Notes under the pieces: generated by a model | What the model was told of the DNA's origin: nothing | What the model saw: only the letters and a program-made list of their open reading frames with translations | The model's database searches: none | NCBI RefSeq assembly: GCF_036346595.1 | Contig: NZ_CP107835.1 | Span: 1-64,000 of the forward strand | Direction: 5' to 3' | Source: Streptomyces sp. NBC_00525 | GTDB lineage: Bacteria > Actinomycetota > Actinomycetes > Streptomycetales > Streptomycetaceae | DNA length: 64,000 nucleotides | Translations under genes and position numbers: made by a program | Shown: piece by piece, positions 42,748 through 50,504 of the stretch | How the letters are laid out: each line of letters begins with the position of its first letter | How positions within the stretch are numbered: the stretch's first letter is position 1

Positions 42748-43941
42748 TCAGGCGTGGGCGGCGGGGCGTTCGGGGACGATCAGGTCGAAGAAGCCCCAGT
42801 GGGCTCCGGCGGGGAGGGTGCCGGACAGCATGCGGCCGCACTTCTGCGTGACGATGTGGGAGGAGCCGCGGTGCTGGCTGCCGGCGTGGCTGTCGCGGAA
42901 GAAGCGTTGCAGGACGCCGTCCCGCATGACCCGTGCGCCGGCGAAGCGGTGGACGAGTTGGCTGATCTCGACCGCGGTGCGGCCGGCGAGGCTGCACGCG
43001 AGGCGGGACATCGTCTCCTGCTCGTCGCTGAGGCGTGCCCCGGTGGAGAGGGTCTCCTCGTTGTCGCGCCAGGTGTCGCGGAGCAGCGCCATCGTGCCGC
43101 GGACGTGCGAGAAGTGGCGGGCGAATTCGCCGAAGAACTCGTCGCTGGTGACCGGGGACTCGTGGGCGGGGTTCCTGCTGAGGGTGAGGTCGCGCAGTTC
43201 GTCGAGCATGCGGCGGCCGACGCCCTGGGACCAGGCGGCCTGGTGGAGGCCGGCGGAGAGGGCGGGGCTGAGCCGGTTCTCGGGGCGGCCGCGGCGGGCG
43301 TGGCCGGGGCCGATGGCGTAGATGTAGGCGTCCTCGACGAACACGTCCTCGGCCCGGTAGTCGAGGCTCGCGGTCGCGCGCAGGCCGAGCATGTCCCAGT
43401 TGTCGCTGATCCGTACGGCGGAGCGGGGGACGAGGCAGACCACTCGTTCTCCGGTGCCCTCGACCGTGGCGGAGAGGTTGAGGTGGGTGGCCATGGAGAC
43501 GCCGGGGGCGAACTGCCAGTCGCCGCTGACCCGGCAGCCGCCCGTGACCCGGACGGCCCGGCCGGTGAACGAGGTGGACTGGCCCGCGACCAGGGGTTCG
43601 GCGCCGTCGGCGAAGAGGGCGGCCACGGCTTCGTCGCCCAGGTGGGCGGCGGCGGTGGCGGTCTCGCTCGTGAGGGACCGGACGAGCCAGCCGAGGGAGG
43701 CGTCCGTGTGGGACAGCTTCTCCATGACTTCCAGGATCTGGAGGGGGGAGGCGTCCAGGCCGCCGAGTTCGGCGGGGACGGTCAGTTCGAGGATTCCGCT
43801 GTCGCGCAGGGCGTCCTGGACCGCCGGCGTGGGGCGGCGCAGCCGTTCGCTGTCGGGGGCCTCGCTCAGCAGGAGGGGGCGGATGGTGTCCAGTCGTGCC
43901 AGGAGGGCGGTGATGTCGGCGGGAGGGGTGGGGCTGGTCAC
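42748..43941 (-). CDS. Flavin monooxygenase, acyl-CoA-dehydrogenase fold, 397 aa
   Basis: GTG 43941 overlaps the flavin reductase stop. The N-terminal helix bundle has GILELTVPAELGGLDASP; the middle has TGGCRVSGDWQFAPG and LRATASLDYRAEDVFV; the C-terminus has RFAGARVMRDGVLQRFFRD and SSHIVTQKC. This is the two-component group D type (HsaA, PigM, IacA-like) that uses reduced flavin from a partner. The partner is the reductase encoded immediately upstream. It likely hydroxylates an aromatic or indole-like intermediate. Confidence 0.85.
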   Translation of the reverse strand: MTSPTPPADITALLARLDTIRPLLLSEAPDSERLRRPTPAVQDALRDSGILELTVPAELGGLDASPLQILEVMEKLSHTDASLGWLVRSLTSETATAAAHLGDEAVAALFADGAEPLVAGQSTSFTGRAVRVTGGCRVSGDWQFAPGVSMATHLNLSATVEGTGERVVCLVPRSAVRISDNWDMLGLRATASLDYRAEDVFVEDAYIYAIGPGHARRGRPENRLSPALSAGLHQAAWSQGVGRRMLDELRDLTLSRNPAHESPVTSDEFFGEFARHFSHVRGTMALLRDTWRDNEETLSTGARLSDEQETMSRLACSLAGRTAVEISQLVHRFAGARVMRDGVLQRFFRDSHAGSQHRGSSHIVTQKCGRMLSGTLPAGAHWGFFDLIVPERPAAHA

Positions 43942-44534
43942 GGTCGGTTCCTTTCGGACCGGGCGCCGGTCTCGGTGCCGGCTTCGGTTTCCTGGGCCAG
44001 CGCGCTCCACTGGCCGCGGTAGAAGAGCAGGGGGCGGGCGTCGTCCTGCTGGCCGTGGGCCGTCACCCGGCCGAGTACCAGGACGTGGTCGCCGCCGTCG
44101 TTGGCGGCCCAGGGGGTGCACTGGAAGTAGGCGGGTGAGCCGCCGATGCGGGGTGCGGGGCCGTCCGTGATCCAGTCGATGGGGCGGTCCTGGGGCCGGC
44201 CCGCGAAGTGGAGTGCGGTGTCGAGTTGGTTGTCGCCGAGGACGTTGACCGCGAAGGGCCGTTCCAGCAGGTGGTTGAGGGCGCGTGAGGTGCGCTGCAT
44301 GGACACCAGGACCAGGGGCGGGTCCAGGGAGACCGAGGTGAAGGAGTTCACGGTGACGCCGTAGTGGGTGGTGCCCACGCGGTAGGTGAGGACGACGACG
44401 CCGGTGGCGAAGTTGCCGAGGGCGTTGCGGAGTTGGCGGGGGTCGGCGAGCGGGGGGTGCGCGGTGTCCGACGCGGGCGGTACGGCGTCGGCGGCCTTCT
44501 CGTAGATCTCGGCGTCCCACATGATGTCGGTCAT
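43938..44534 (-). CDS. Flavin reductase (HpaC/NADH:FMN type), 198 aa
   Basis: The start ATG 44534 (MTDIMWDAEIYEKAA) has CAGGAGG upstream. Core motif: ALGNFATGVVVLTYR, GVTVNSFTSVSLDPPLVLVS, then FAVNVLGDNQ and GGDHVLVLGRV. It supplies reduced FMN/FAD to the acyl-CoA-dehydrogenase-like monooxygenase that follows in a four-base overlap, and possibly to the HpaB-type enzyme at the head of the operon. Confidence 0.9.
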   Translation of the reverse strand: MTDIMWDAEIYEKAADAVPPASDTAHPPLADPRQLRNALGNFATGVVVLTYRVGTTHYGVTVNSFTSVSLDPPLVLVSMQRTSRALNHLLERPFAVNVLGDNQLDTALHFAGRPQDRPIDWITDGPAPRIGGSPAYFQCTPWAANDGGDHVLVLGRVTAHGQQDDARPLLFYRGQWSALAQETEAGTETGARSERNRP

Positions 44535-44672
44535 CGGGGAACCTCCTGGAGGGGTCGCGGGGCCCGGCGCGCGGGGCCGGGGCGGGCTGGGGAGAGGGGG
44601 TCCGGGGCGGCGGCGGGAGGGGGGCGCCGCAGGGAGTGCGGGGCCGGGAGGACTCCACCGCCGCCCCGGGGT
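44535..44672. other. GC-rich gap in the catabolic operon
   Basis: It contains very GC-rich, partly self-complementary sequence between the permease and reductase genes, but no single clean hairpin I can defend. Confidence 0.3.
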
Positions 44673-46130
44673 TCAGACGGCTTCCTCGACGGCTTCCTCG
44701 CTCGCGGCGAAGGAGGTGCCCGTGCCCTCGGGGAGCCATGTCCGCAGGGCGGGGTAGAGGAGGAGTGCCGCGACGAACGACACCAGGAAGCCGAGGGCGA
44801 AGACGTCGGTGGCCATGAGGATCATGCCGATGGCGGCGGAGGTGGTGAGGGTGATGACCCCGGCCCAGTTCCACTTCTCCACCCGGTGGGTGGCGCCGTC
44901 GTACCGCGCCCGGCGGACCAGGTAGTAGTCGGCGATCATCACGCCGCACATGCCGAGGGTCATGGCGCCCAGGTACGCGAGGTAGGTGGAGAACTTCTCC
45001 AGGATTCCGGCGCCGATCATCACCAGGGCGATGACGTTTCCGGCGACGACCATCGCGGCGCGGCCGGGTTTGCGGCCGGTGAGGGCGTCCACGAGGTTGA
45101 CCAGGGAGAGCGAGCCGGAGTAGGCGTTGATGGCCTGGGCCTTGGCCTGGGCGGCGTAGATGGTGACGAAGCCGAGCCAGGCGGCGAAGATCACGAAGAA
45201 GGCGCCGGTGTTCTGCATGACGAAGTCGCTGCCCGCCGCGCCTGCGGCTTCGGGGGTCAGGGTCTTGTCGTGGTCCATGAGGTAGGTGACGACGTCGGGC
45301 ATGCCGCCGATGACGACGAGGGAGCCGAGGACGGTCATGAGGATGTTCTGGGTGACCGGGCCGGCCGTGGCCAGGACGGTGACGTCGCGGCGGGTGCGGC
45401 AGTAGCGGGCGAAGTCCGTGGTGACGAGGGCGATGGTTCCGGCCGTCGCGCCCATGACCGATATCGCGGCCTCGAACTTGGGCCACAGGCCGCCGGGGAC
45501 GACCCCGTCGTAGCGGAAGACGTCCATGGGGTCGGCGCCCTCGATGACGTAGATGTGGATGATCATGTAGATGGTGACGAGGAGGGTGACCGCGGTGAGG
45601 ACGCCGGAGGCGCGCAGGGCGGGTTTGAGCCCGAAGACGGCGAGGCCGATCCACAGCAGGGTCATGAGGCCGTAGAGCAGGACGCGGTTCGTCCAGGAGT
45701 CGGGCAGGTCGAACATCAGCAGGGTGCCCTGGTAGAGGAGGGCCGACTCCATGGCCAGGAAGCCGAGGATCATGAAGGCGAAGACGGCGGAGCCGATCGA
45801 CGATCCCCGCAGGCCGAATCCGAAGAACCGGGAGGTGATCGTGGAGGACATGCCGGTTTCGAAGGCCATCCGGCCGAGGGCCTTGCCGAGGAAGACGCCG
45901 AGGGCGGCGACGAGGACGCCGACGATCATTCCCACGGTGAAGCCGGCGAGGACGACGGTGAAGCCGGCGATGGCGAAGACGACGAGCGCCGTGGCGACGC
46001 TGACCGGGCTGAGGGCGAGTTGATGGCCGCTGCGGCGCTCGGCCGTCGGCACGCTGACCAGAGCGTGGTCCTCGGCCGCCGCGGACAGCGTCGAGGGGGT
46101 CGGCCCCGGGGGGTTCGTTGTTGACGACAC
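44673..46130 (-). CDS. NCS1-family permease, 485 aa
   Basis: GTG 46130 is taken as start (SSTTNPPGPTPSTL) with TAGGAAC upstream; longer frames reach into the hairpin region. Twelve membrane segments and NCS1 features are present: ALSPVSVATALVVFAIAGF, the loop GMSSTITSRFFGFG-like in TM3, WLGFVTIYAAQAKAQAINAY and EKWNWAGV. The family imports nucleobases, hydantoins, allantoin, pyridoxine or thiamine with a cation. Its place in the operon suggests that the catabolic substrate is a small nitrogen heterocycle or similar compound. Confidence 0.9.
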   Translation of the reverse strand: MSSTTNPPGPTPSTLSAAAEDHALVSVPTAERRSGHQLALSPVSVATALVVFAIAGFTVVLAGFTVGMIVGVLVAALGVFLGKALGRMAFETGMSSTITSRFFGFGLRGSSIGSAVFAFMILGFLAMESALLYQGTLLMFDLPDSWTNRVLLYGLMTLLWIGLAVFGLKPALRASGVLTAVTLLVTIYMIIHIYVIEGADPMDVFRYDGVVPGGLWPKFEAAISVMGATAGTIALVTTDFARYCRTRRDVTVLATAGPVTQNILMTVLGSLVVIGGMPDVVTYLMDHDKTLTPEAAGAAGSDFVMQNTGAFFVIFAAWLGFVTIYAAQAKAQAINAYSGSLSLVNLVDALTGRKPGRAAMVVAGNVIALVMIGAGILEKFSTYLAYLGAMTLGMCGVMIADYYLVRRARYDGATHRVEKWNWAGVITLTTSAAIGMILMATDVFALGFLVSFVAALLLYPALRTWLPEGTGTSFAASEEAVEEAV

Positions 46131-46163
46131 AGTTCCTACCCATCGGAGAAGAGAGGGCGTCCG

Positions 46164-46190
46164 CGGCGCGTTCCGCGGGGGAACGCGCCG
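46164..46190. terminator. 11-bp intergenic hairpin in catabolic operon
   Basis: CGGCGCGTTCC at 46164-46174 pairs perfectly with 46180-46190 around a five-base loop. It lies between the RidA-like gene and the permease start, so it could attenuate transcription or set an mRNA end between operon halves. Confidence 0.6.
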
Positions 46191-46207
46191 GGTGTCGCCG
46201 TGGTCGG

Positions 46208-46609
46208 TCAGTCCGTGCTGCAGCCCGCGATCGCGAGGGCTTCGATCTCGACGAGGATTTCCGGCTTGGCCAGAGCGGCCACCTGGACGAGCGAGCAGGC
46301 GGGGAAGTCGCCGGTGAAGAACTCCTCGCGGGCCTTCCACACCTGGGCGTTGTCACTCATGTGCGTGACGAAGATGGTCATCTTGACGACGTCGTCCATG
46401 GCGCCGCCGGCCGCCTCGATGAGGTCCTTGATCTTCTGGAAGACGACGCGGGACTGATCGAGGGCGGTGTCGCCGAGGACGCTCTCGCCGTCGTTGCCGC
46501 GTGCGGTCATGCCGGAGATCAGGATGAGGTCGTCGACGCGGAGGCAGTTGGACCAGGTCCGGGCCTTCGGTTCCCGCACGGCGTCGGAGATGAATCGTTT
46601 CTTCTTCAT
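46208..46609 (-). CDS. RidA/YjgF-family deaminase, 133 aa
   Basis: ATG 46609 starts MKKKRFISDAVREPKA. The family pattern is visible: RVDDLILISGMTARG, QSRVVFQKIKDLIEAAGGAM, VVKMTIFVTHM, and the terminal VEIEALAI. Besides enamine/imine deaminases, this family includes 2-aminomuconate deaminase. Located next to an aldehyde dehydrogenase in a ring-cleavage operon, that activity (removing the amino group from an aminodienoate) is attractive but not proven. Confidence 0.88.
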   Translation of the reverse strand: MKKKRFISDAVREPKARTWSNCLRVDDLILISGMTARGNDGESVLGDTALDQSRVVFQKIKDLIEAAGGAMDDVVKMTIFVTHMSDNAQVWKAREEFFTGDFPACSLVQVAALAKPEILVEIEALAIAGCSTD

Positions 46610-46623
46610 GATGGCTGCGGTCC

Positions 46624-48195
46624 TCACAGGTCGATTCGGCTGTCCCAGGCGGACGTGCCGCCCCAGTTCACGCACACGCTCTGGCGGCGCATGAAGCCCT
46701 GCCACGCCGTGGACCCGGCGGTACGGCCGCCGCCGGTCTCCTTCTCGCCGCCGAACGCCGCGCCGACGTCGGCACCCGTGGTGCCCATGTTCACGCGGAC
46801 GATGCCGCAGTCGCTGCCCCGGGCGGAGAGGAAGGTCTCGATGTGGTTCAGGTCGGTGCTGTGCATGCCCGAGGCCAGGCCCTGGGCCACGCCGTTGTGG
46901 ATCTCGATGGCCTCGTCGAGGTCGTCGTAGACCAGCACGGAGACGATCGGGACGAAGGTCTCGGACTGGGCGATCTCGAAGTGCGGCTCCACGCCGGTGA
47001 CGATCGTGGGCTCCACGTACAGTCCGGGCCGGTCCATGACCCGGCCGCCGTGGACCACGGTGGCCCCGTCGAGTTCGGCGCGGGCGAGGACGGCGCGGTA
47101 GTCCTCCACGGCCTGCGCGTCGATCAGCGGGCCGACGACGGTGTCCGGGTCGCGCGGGTCACCGATGGTGATCTGGTCGAAGGACTTCTTCATCAGCTCG
47201 ACGAGCCGGCCGGCGATGCTCCGGTGGGCGATGACCCGGCGGGTGCTGGTGCAGCGCTGGCCGGTGGTGCCGACCACGCCGAACGTCAGGGCCTTCGCCG
47301 CGAGTTCGAGATCGGCGGTCTCGTCGACGATGCACCCGTTGTTGCCCGAGCACTCCAGCTGGTAGCGGCGTCCGAGCGTCGAACCGACGATCTCGGCGAC
47401 CTTGCGTCCGACGCCGGTGGAGCCCGTGAAGGAGATCATCGCGACCCGGGTGTCGGCGATCAGCCGCTCGGCGACGGCGTTGTCGGCGGGGGTGAACAGG
47501 GAGAAGACGCCCTCGCAGCCCATCTCCGCGGCCGCCCGGTTGACCAGCTTCTGCAGCGCGACGGCGGTGAGCGGCACCTTGGGGCTCGGCTTCCAGACCA
47601 CGGTGTTGCCCGCGATCGCGGCGAGGAAGCCGTTCTGCGCCCAGACCGCGGCCGGGAAGTTGTACGCACTGATCAGCCCGACCACGCCCAGCGGCAGCCA
47701 CTGGTCGTACATGCGGTGCTCGGCACGCTGGGACTGCTGCGTGAAGCCGTACATCATCCGGGCCTGCCCCGCGGCCAGGGTCGACATGTCGACGGCCTCG
47801 CGCAGCTCGCCCCTGGCCTCCATCATCGACTTGCCGGTGTCGAGGCAGACGACGGCTGCCAGCTCTTCGATGTTCTCCTCGATCAGCAGGCCGATGCGGC
47901 GCACGAACTCGCCGCGCCGGGGCGGCGGAACCATGCGCCACTTCTTCTGCGCCGCGACGGCGGCGGCCACGACGCTCTCGTAGTCCCCGGCGTCGGAGGC
48001 GGCGATCCGGCCGACGGTCTCGCCGTCGGCGGGACAGACGGCCTCGATCACCGGGCGGTCCTCGACGGCGCCCCAGCCCAGGGTGTCCGTGTACGTGCCG
48101 GAGTGCACCCGGTCCAGGCCGAAGGCGGCCAGCACCTTGCCGGTGTCGAACAGGGCGCCGGCGGTGCCGGGCGTGCGGTCGGTCGTCTCGGTCAT
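46624..48195 (-). CDS. Aldehyde dehydrogenase, ALDH7-like, 523 aa
   Basis: ATG 48195 follows GAGGGAGAA. NAD-binding: SFTGSTGVGRKVAEIVG. Catalytic residues: Glu in QLECSGNNGCIVDE and Cys in TTGQRCTSTRR. The C-terminus FGGEKETGGGRTAGSTAW is the mark of the ALDH7/alpha-aminoadipic-semialdehyde branch. In this operon it would oxidise the aldehyde that results from ring cleavage (a semialdehyde) to the acid. It is 15 bases upstream of the RidA gene in transcription order, consistent with sequential action. Confidence 0.9.
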   Translation of the reverse strand: MTETTDRTPGTAGALFDTGKVLAAFGLDRVHSGTYTDTLGWGAVEDRPVIEAVCPADGETVGRIAASDAGDYESVVAAAVAAQKKWRMVPPPRRGEFVRRIGLLIEENIEELAAVVCLDTGKSMMEARGELREAVDMSTLAAGQARMMYGFTQQSQRAEHRMYDQWLPLGVVGLISAYNFPAAVWAQNGFLAAIAGNTVVWKPSPKVPLTAVALQKLVNRAAAEMGCEGVFSLFTPADNAVAERLIADTRVAMISFTGSTGVGRKVAEIVGSTLGRRYQLECSGNNGCIVDETADLELAAKALTFGVVGTTGQRCTSTRRVIAHRSIAGRLVELMKKSFDQITIGDPRDPDTVVGPLIDAQAVEDYRAVLARAELDGATVVHGGRVMDRPGLYVEPTIVTGVEPHFEIAQSETFVPIVSVLVYDDLDEAIEIHNGVAQGLASGMHSTDLNHIETFLSARGSDCGIVRVNMGTTGADVGAAFGGEKETGGGRTAGSTAWQGFMRRQSVCVNWGGTSAWDSRIDL

Positions 48196-48261
48196 CGTCG
48201 TTCTCCCTCGGTTTCCTGCGACGCCTCGGGTCCGGCGTGCTCCTGGGTGCGTCCCGGCGTG

Positions 48262-48684
48262 TCAGTCCTTCGCAAGGAAGTCCCCGATCGTCTCGTCGGT
48301 GTGGTACTCGGGCTTCTCGTAGTAGTGCGGGCCGTCGTAGATCTCGATCAGCACGCTGCGCTCGTGGGCGAGCGTCGGCCCGTGGGGGTGGTCCTTCGGG
48401 TTCATGTAGAAGGAACCGGGGCGCAGCCGCAGACCGGACTCGGTGTACTCGTAGTCGCCTTCGAGGCAGTACATGAACTGGTTCGAGGCGTGGGTGTGCC
48501 GGGTCGGTATCGTGCCGCCCTTCTCGTATTCGAGGAGGGCGATGCTGGCGCCGGTTTCGGGGTTCTTGAAGAGGAAGTACTGGCGGAACCCGTAGTCGGG
48601 GTAGTCGATCCAGCCGGCGTCGTCGAGATCGGCGGCGTGGATCAGGACTTCCAGTGACCGCAGGGTCGCGGGGTCGATGTGCAC
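48262..48684 (-). CDS. Cupin-domain protein, 140 aa
   Basis: The start GTG 48684 (HIDPATLRSLEVLI) has GGAGTG upstream. Single cupin: the first motif is GGTIPTRHTHASNQFMYCLE (His, His and Glu-like ligand positions) and the second is GSFYMNPKDHPHGP. It may bind Fe or Zn and act as a dioxygenase, isomerase or sensor. It lies 8 bases downstream of the RraA-like gene in transcription order. Confidence 0.82.
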   Translation of the reverse strand: MHIDPATLRSLEVLIHAADLDDAGWIDYPDYGFRQYFLFKNPETGASIALLEYEKGGTIPTRHTHASNQFMYCLEGDYEYTESGLRLRPGSFYMNPKDHPHGPTLAHERSVLIEIYDGPHYYEKPEYHTDETIGDFLAKD

Positions 48685-48691
48685 GGGGATT

Positions 48692-49492
48692 TCACTCCAA
48701 ACCCGGACGGCTCGATGCCACCCATGTGTCGTATTCCTGGCGGCTTTCGGCGGTGGCGGGGAACAGCCCGAAGAGGGACCGCCCGCGCCGGATCTCGAGT
48801 GCCGCGAACTCTTCGTACGAGGCCGCGTCGGCGGCCAGGGCGGCCACGTCGGCGGCGAGGTGACGCGGGATCACGGCGACCCCGTCGTCGTCGCCCAGCA
48901 CCACGTCGCCGGGGTAGACCGCCACGCCGCCGCAGCCGACCGGCTCGTCCAGCGCGACCGGGTGCAGGGCGATGGGCGTCGCGGCGGGCGCGTTGCCCCG
49001 GTGGAAGCAGGGCAGCCCGGTCCCGGCGATGGCGCCGGAGTCCCGGTATCCGCCGTCCGTGACCACACCGGACACGCCGCGCCGCTGGAGGCGCGCCGCC
49101 ATCATGTCGCCCATGGACGCCCCCGCCCTGGAGCCGAACGCGTCGATGACGAGCACCGCCCCGGGCGGGCACTCCTCGATCGCGCGCCGGTGCAGGTTCT
49201 CGCTGGAGCCGTATCCGGCGAGGGTGTCGAGGTCCTCGCGCGCCGGGATGAACCGGAGTGTGCTGGCCGGGCCCACCATGGGGGCCCGGCCAGCCGCCAG
49301 GGGGCGGACGCCGGCCATCAGGACGTTGCGCAGGCCGTGCCGGAGCAGCATGTTGGCGACGGTGGACGAGCCGGCCCGCGCCAGTTGCTCGCGGACGGCC
49401 GGGGAAAGCGGTTCGTGTACCGGCGGGGGCAGCGGCGCGGCGGGGGCCGCCGGTACGGGTTCGGTGCGCTCCGCGCGCTTCTCGCCGCTCAC
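48692..49492 (-). CDS. RraA-like aldolase/decarboxylase, 266 aa
   Basis: GTG 49492 overlaps the dioxygenase stop. It has the RraA/HMG-aldolase fold: GSSTVANMLLRHGLRNVLM, GPASTLRFIPA, PPGAVLVIDAFGSRAGASMG, GVSGVVTDGGYRDSGAIAG (Arg and Asp of the active site) and VYPGDVVLGDDDGVAVIPR. Catalytic relatives cleave 4-hydroxy-4-methyl-2-oxoglutarate or decarboxylate oxaloacetate at the end of aromatic pathways. That fits a lower-pathway role here. Confidence 0.86.
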   Translation of the reverse strand: MSGEKRAERTEPVPAAPAAPLPPPVHEPLSPAVREQLARAGSSTVANMLLRHGLRNVLMAGVRPLAAGRAPMVGPASTLRFIPAREDLDTLAGYGSSENLHRRAIEECPPGAVLVIDAFGSRAGASMGDMMAARLQRRGVSGVVTDGGYRDSGAIAGTGLPCFHRGNAPAATPIALHPVALDEPVGCGGVAVYPGDVVLGDDDGVAVIPRHLAADVAALAADAASYEEFAALEIRRGRSLFGLFPATAESRQEYDTWVASSRPGLE

Positions 49493-50424
49493 TGGAAGAA
49501 CTCCATCGGGGGGCGGTTGCCCCACTGGGTGGTGTCGGCGGCGGTGCCGTTGAACTTTCCGGGCCGGTGGCTGCCGTCCACGGTGTCGCCGTCGGTGTAG
49601 TGCTCGATGCGGAAGCCGAAGGGGTCCTTCCAGTAGTCGAAGATCTGGCTGCCGAGCAGATGGCGGCCGACTCCGACGTCGGGGGTGTAGCCCTGCTGGA
49701 GCAGGTAGTCGTGCGAGGACATGACGGCGTCCATGTCGGTGACCTCGAAGGCGCTGTGGTGGACGCCGGCCCAGTCCGACTGGAGGACGAGCATGAAGTG
49801 GTGGTCGACCAGCTGATCGCCCAGGTCGAGCCGGACGAAGGTGCCGACGACGGGGCCGTCCTGCCCGGGCGGCAGGAAGTAGTCGGAGGGCAGGAAGTTG
49901 AAGCGCTCGTTCAGCCAGGCCATCGAGGCGTCGTGGTCCTTCACGTGGAGCACGAAGTGGCCGAGCCGGGCGATGGTGCAGGGCGCGACGGGCTGGCGGA
50001 CGAAGGAGTTCACCCGGTTCTTGTCCCGGATGTTGTTCATCCTGAACGGTTCCCGGTCCGCGATGGGTTCGACCCGGTCCCGGTTCCAGATCGCCCGGAT
50101 CTCGATGCCGTCGGGCATGGTCATCGAGACGACCTGTCCGCCGCCGGGCTCCGTCGACTCGGTGACCGGGGACGATCCCGGCAGGGCGGCGAGTTCGGCC
50201 AGGTCCTGGTAGGTGGCGACCTCGATCGAGGCGCCGACGAAGCGCTGCTTGTCGGCCTTGCGGGTGACGTGGATGTGGTGCTGGGTCCCGGTGCCCCGCA
50301 TGTACAGCGTCCGGTCGTCGCTGCCCTCGGCCCTGGTCATGCCGAACGAGGTGAGGAACTTCTCCATCACCTGGAGGTCGGGTGCCTCGTAGGTGACGTG
50401 GGCAGCATCGATTGCCGTGGCCAC
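49489..50424 (-). CDS. Extradiol ring-cleavage dioxygenase (VOC type), 311 aa
   Basis: The start GTG 50424 has AGGAGG five bases away. Two VOC domains are present. The C-terminal one carries the 2-His-1-carboxylate set: His in RLGHFVLHVKD, His in GVHHSAFEVTD and Glu in FRIEHYTDGD. The N-terminal domain has HVTYEAPDLQVMEKF. It should cleave a catecholic (or aminophenol/hydroxypyridine-like) ring with Fe(II) and O2. It follows the HpaB-type hydroxylase, which would make the substrate. Confidence 0.9.
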   Translation of the reverse strand: MATAIDAAHVTYEAPDLQVMEKFLTSFGMTRAEGSDDRTLYMRGTGTQHHIHVTRKADKQRFVGASIEVATYQDLAELAALPGSSPVTESTEPGGGQVVSMTMPDGIEIRAIWNRDRVEPIADREPFRMNNIRDKNRVNSFVRQPVAPCTIARLGHFVLHVKDHDASMAWLNERFNFLPSDYFLPPGQDGPVVGTFVRLDLGDQLVDHHFMLVLQSDWAGVHHSAFEVTDMDAVMSSHDYLLQQGYTPDVGVGRHLLGSQIFDYWKDPFGFRIEHYTDGDTVDGSHRPGKFNGTAADTTQWGNRPPMEFFQ

Positions 50425-50475
50425 GGGTCCTCCTGTGGTGGGTGGGTGCGCGGTGGCGCGCTCGGTTCGCCGGTG

Positions 50476-50499
50476 GCGGGCTCCCCGGCCGGAGCCCGC
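50476..50499. terminator. 9-bp hairpin after the HpaB-type gene
   Basis: GCGGGCTCC at 50476-50484 pairs with 50491-50499; the six-base loop CCGGCC is itself GC-rich. It sits immediately after the hydroxylase stop, between it and the dioxygenase gene. This suggests attenuation or processing that makes more hydroxylase message than downstream message. Confidence 0.55.
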
Positions 50500-50504
50500 G
50501 GGTC

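Noticed and set aside
41634..42851. 405-codon plus-strand protein
   Set aside because: Only the first 75 or so codons look like a conserved family; the rest is antisense to the FAH gene. It is treated as a gene remnant.
44364..46124. 586-codon plus-strand frame opposite the permease
   Set aside because: It is the shadow of the minus-strand NCS1 permease, whose twelve membrane segments are clear.
48692..49525. Upstream ATG at 49525 for the RraA-like gene
   Set aside because: GTG 49492 overlaps the preceding stop in the usual four-base coupling; the longer N-terminus is antisense-like and unconserved.
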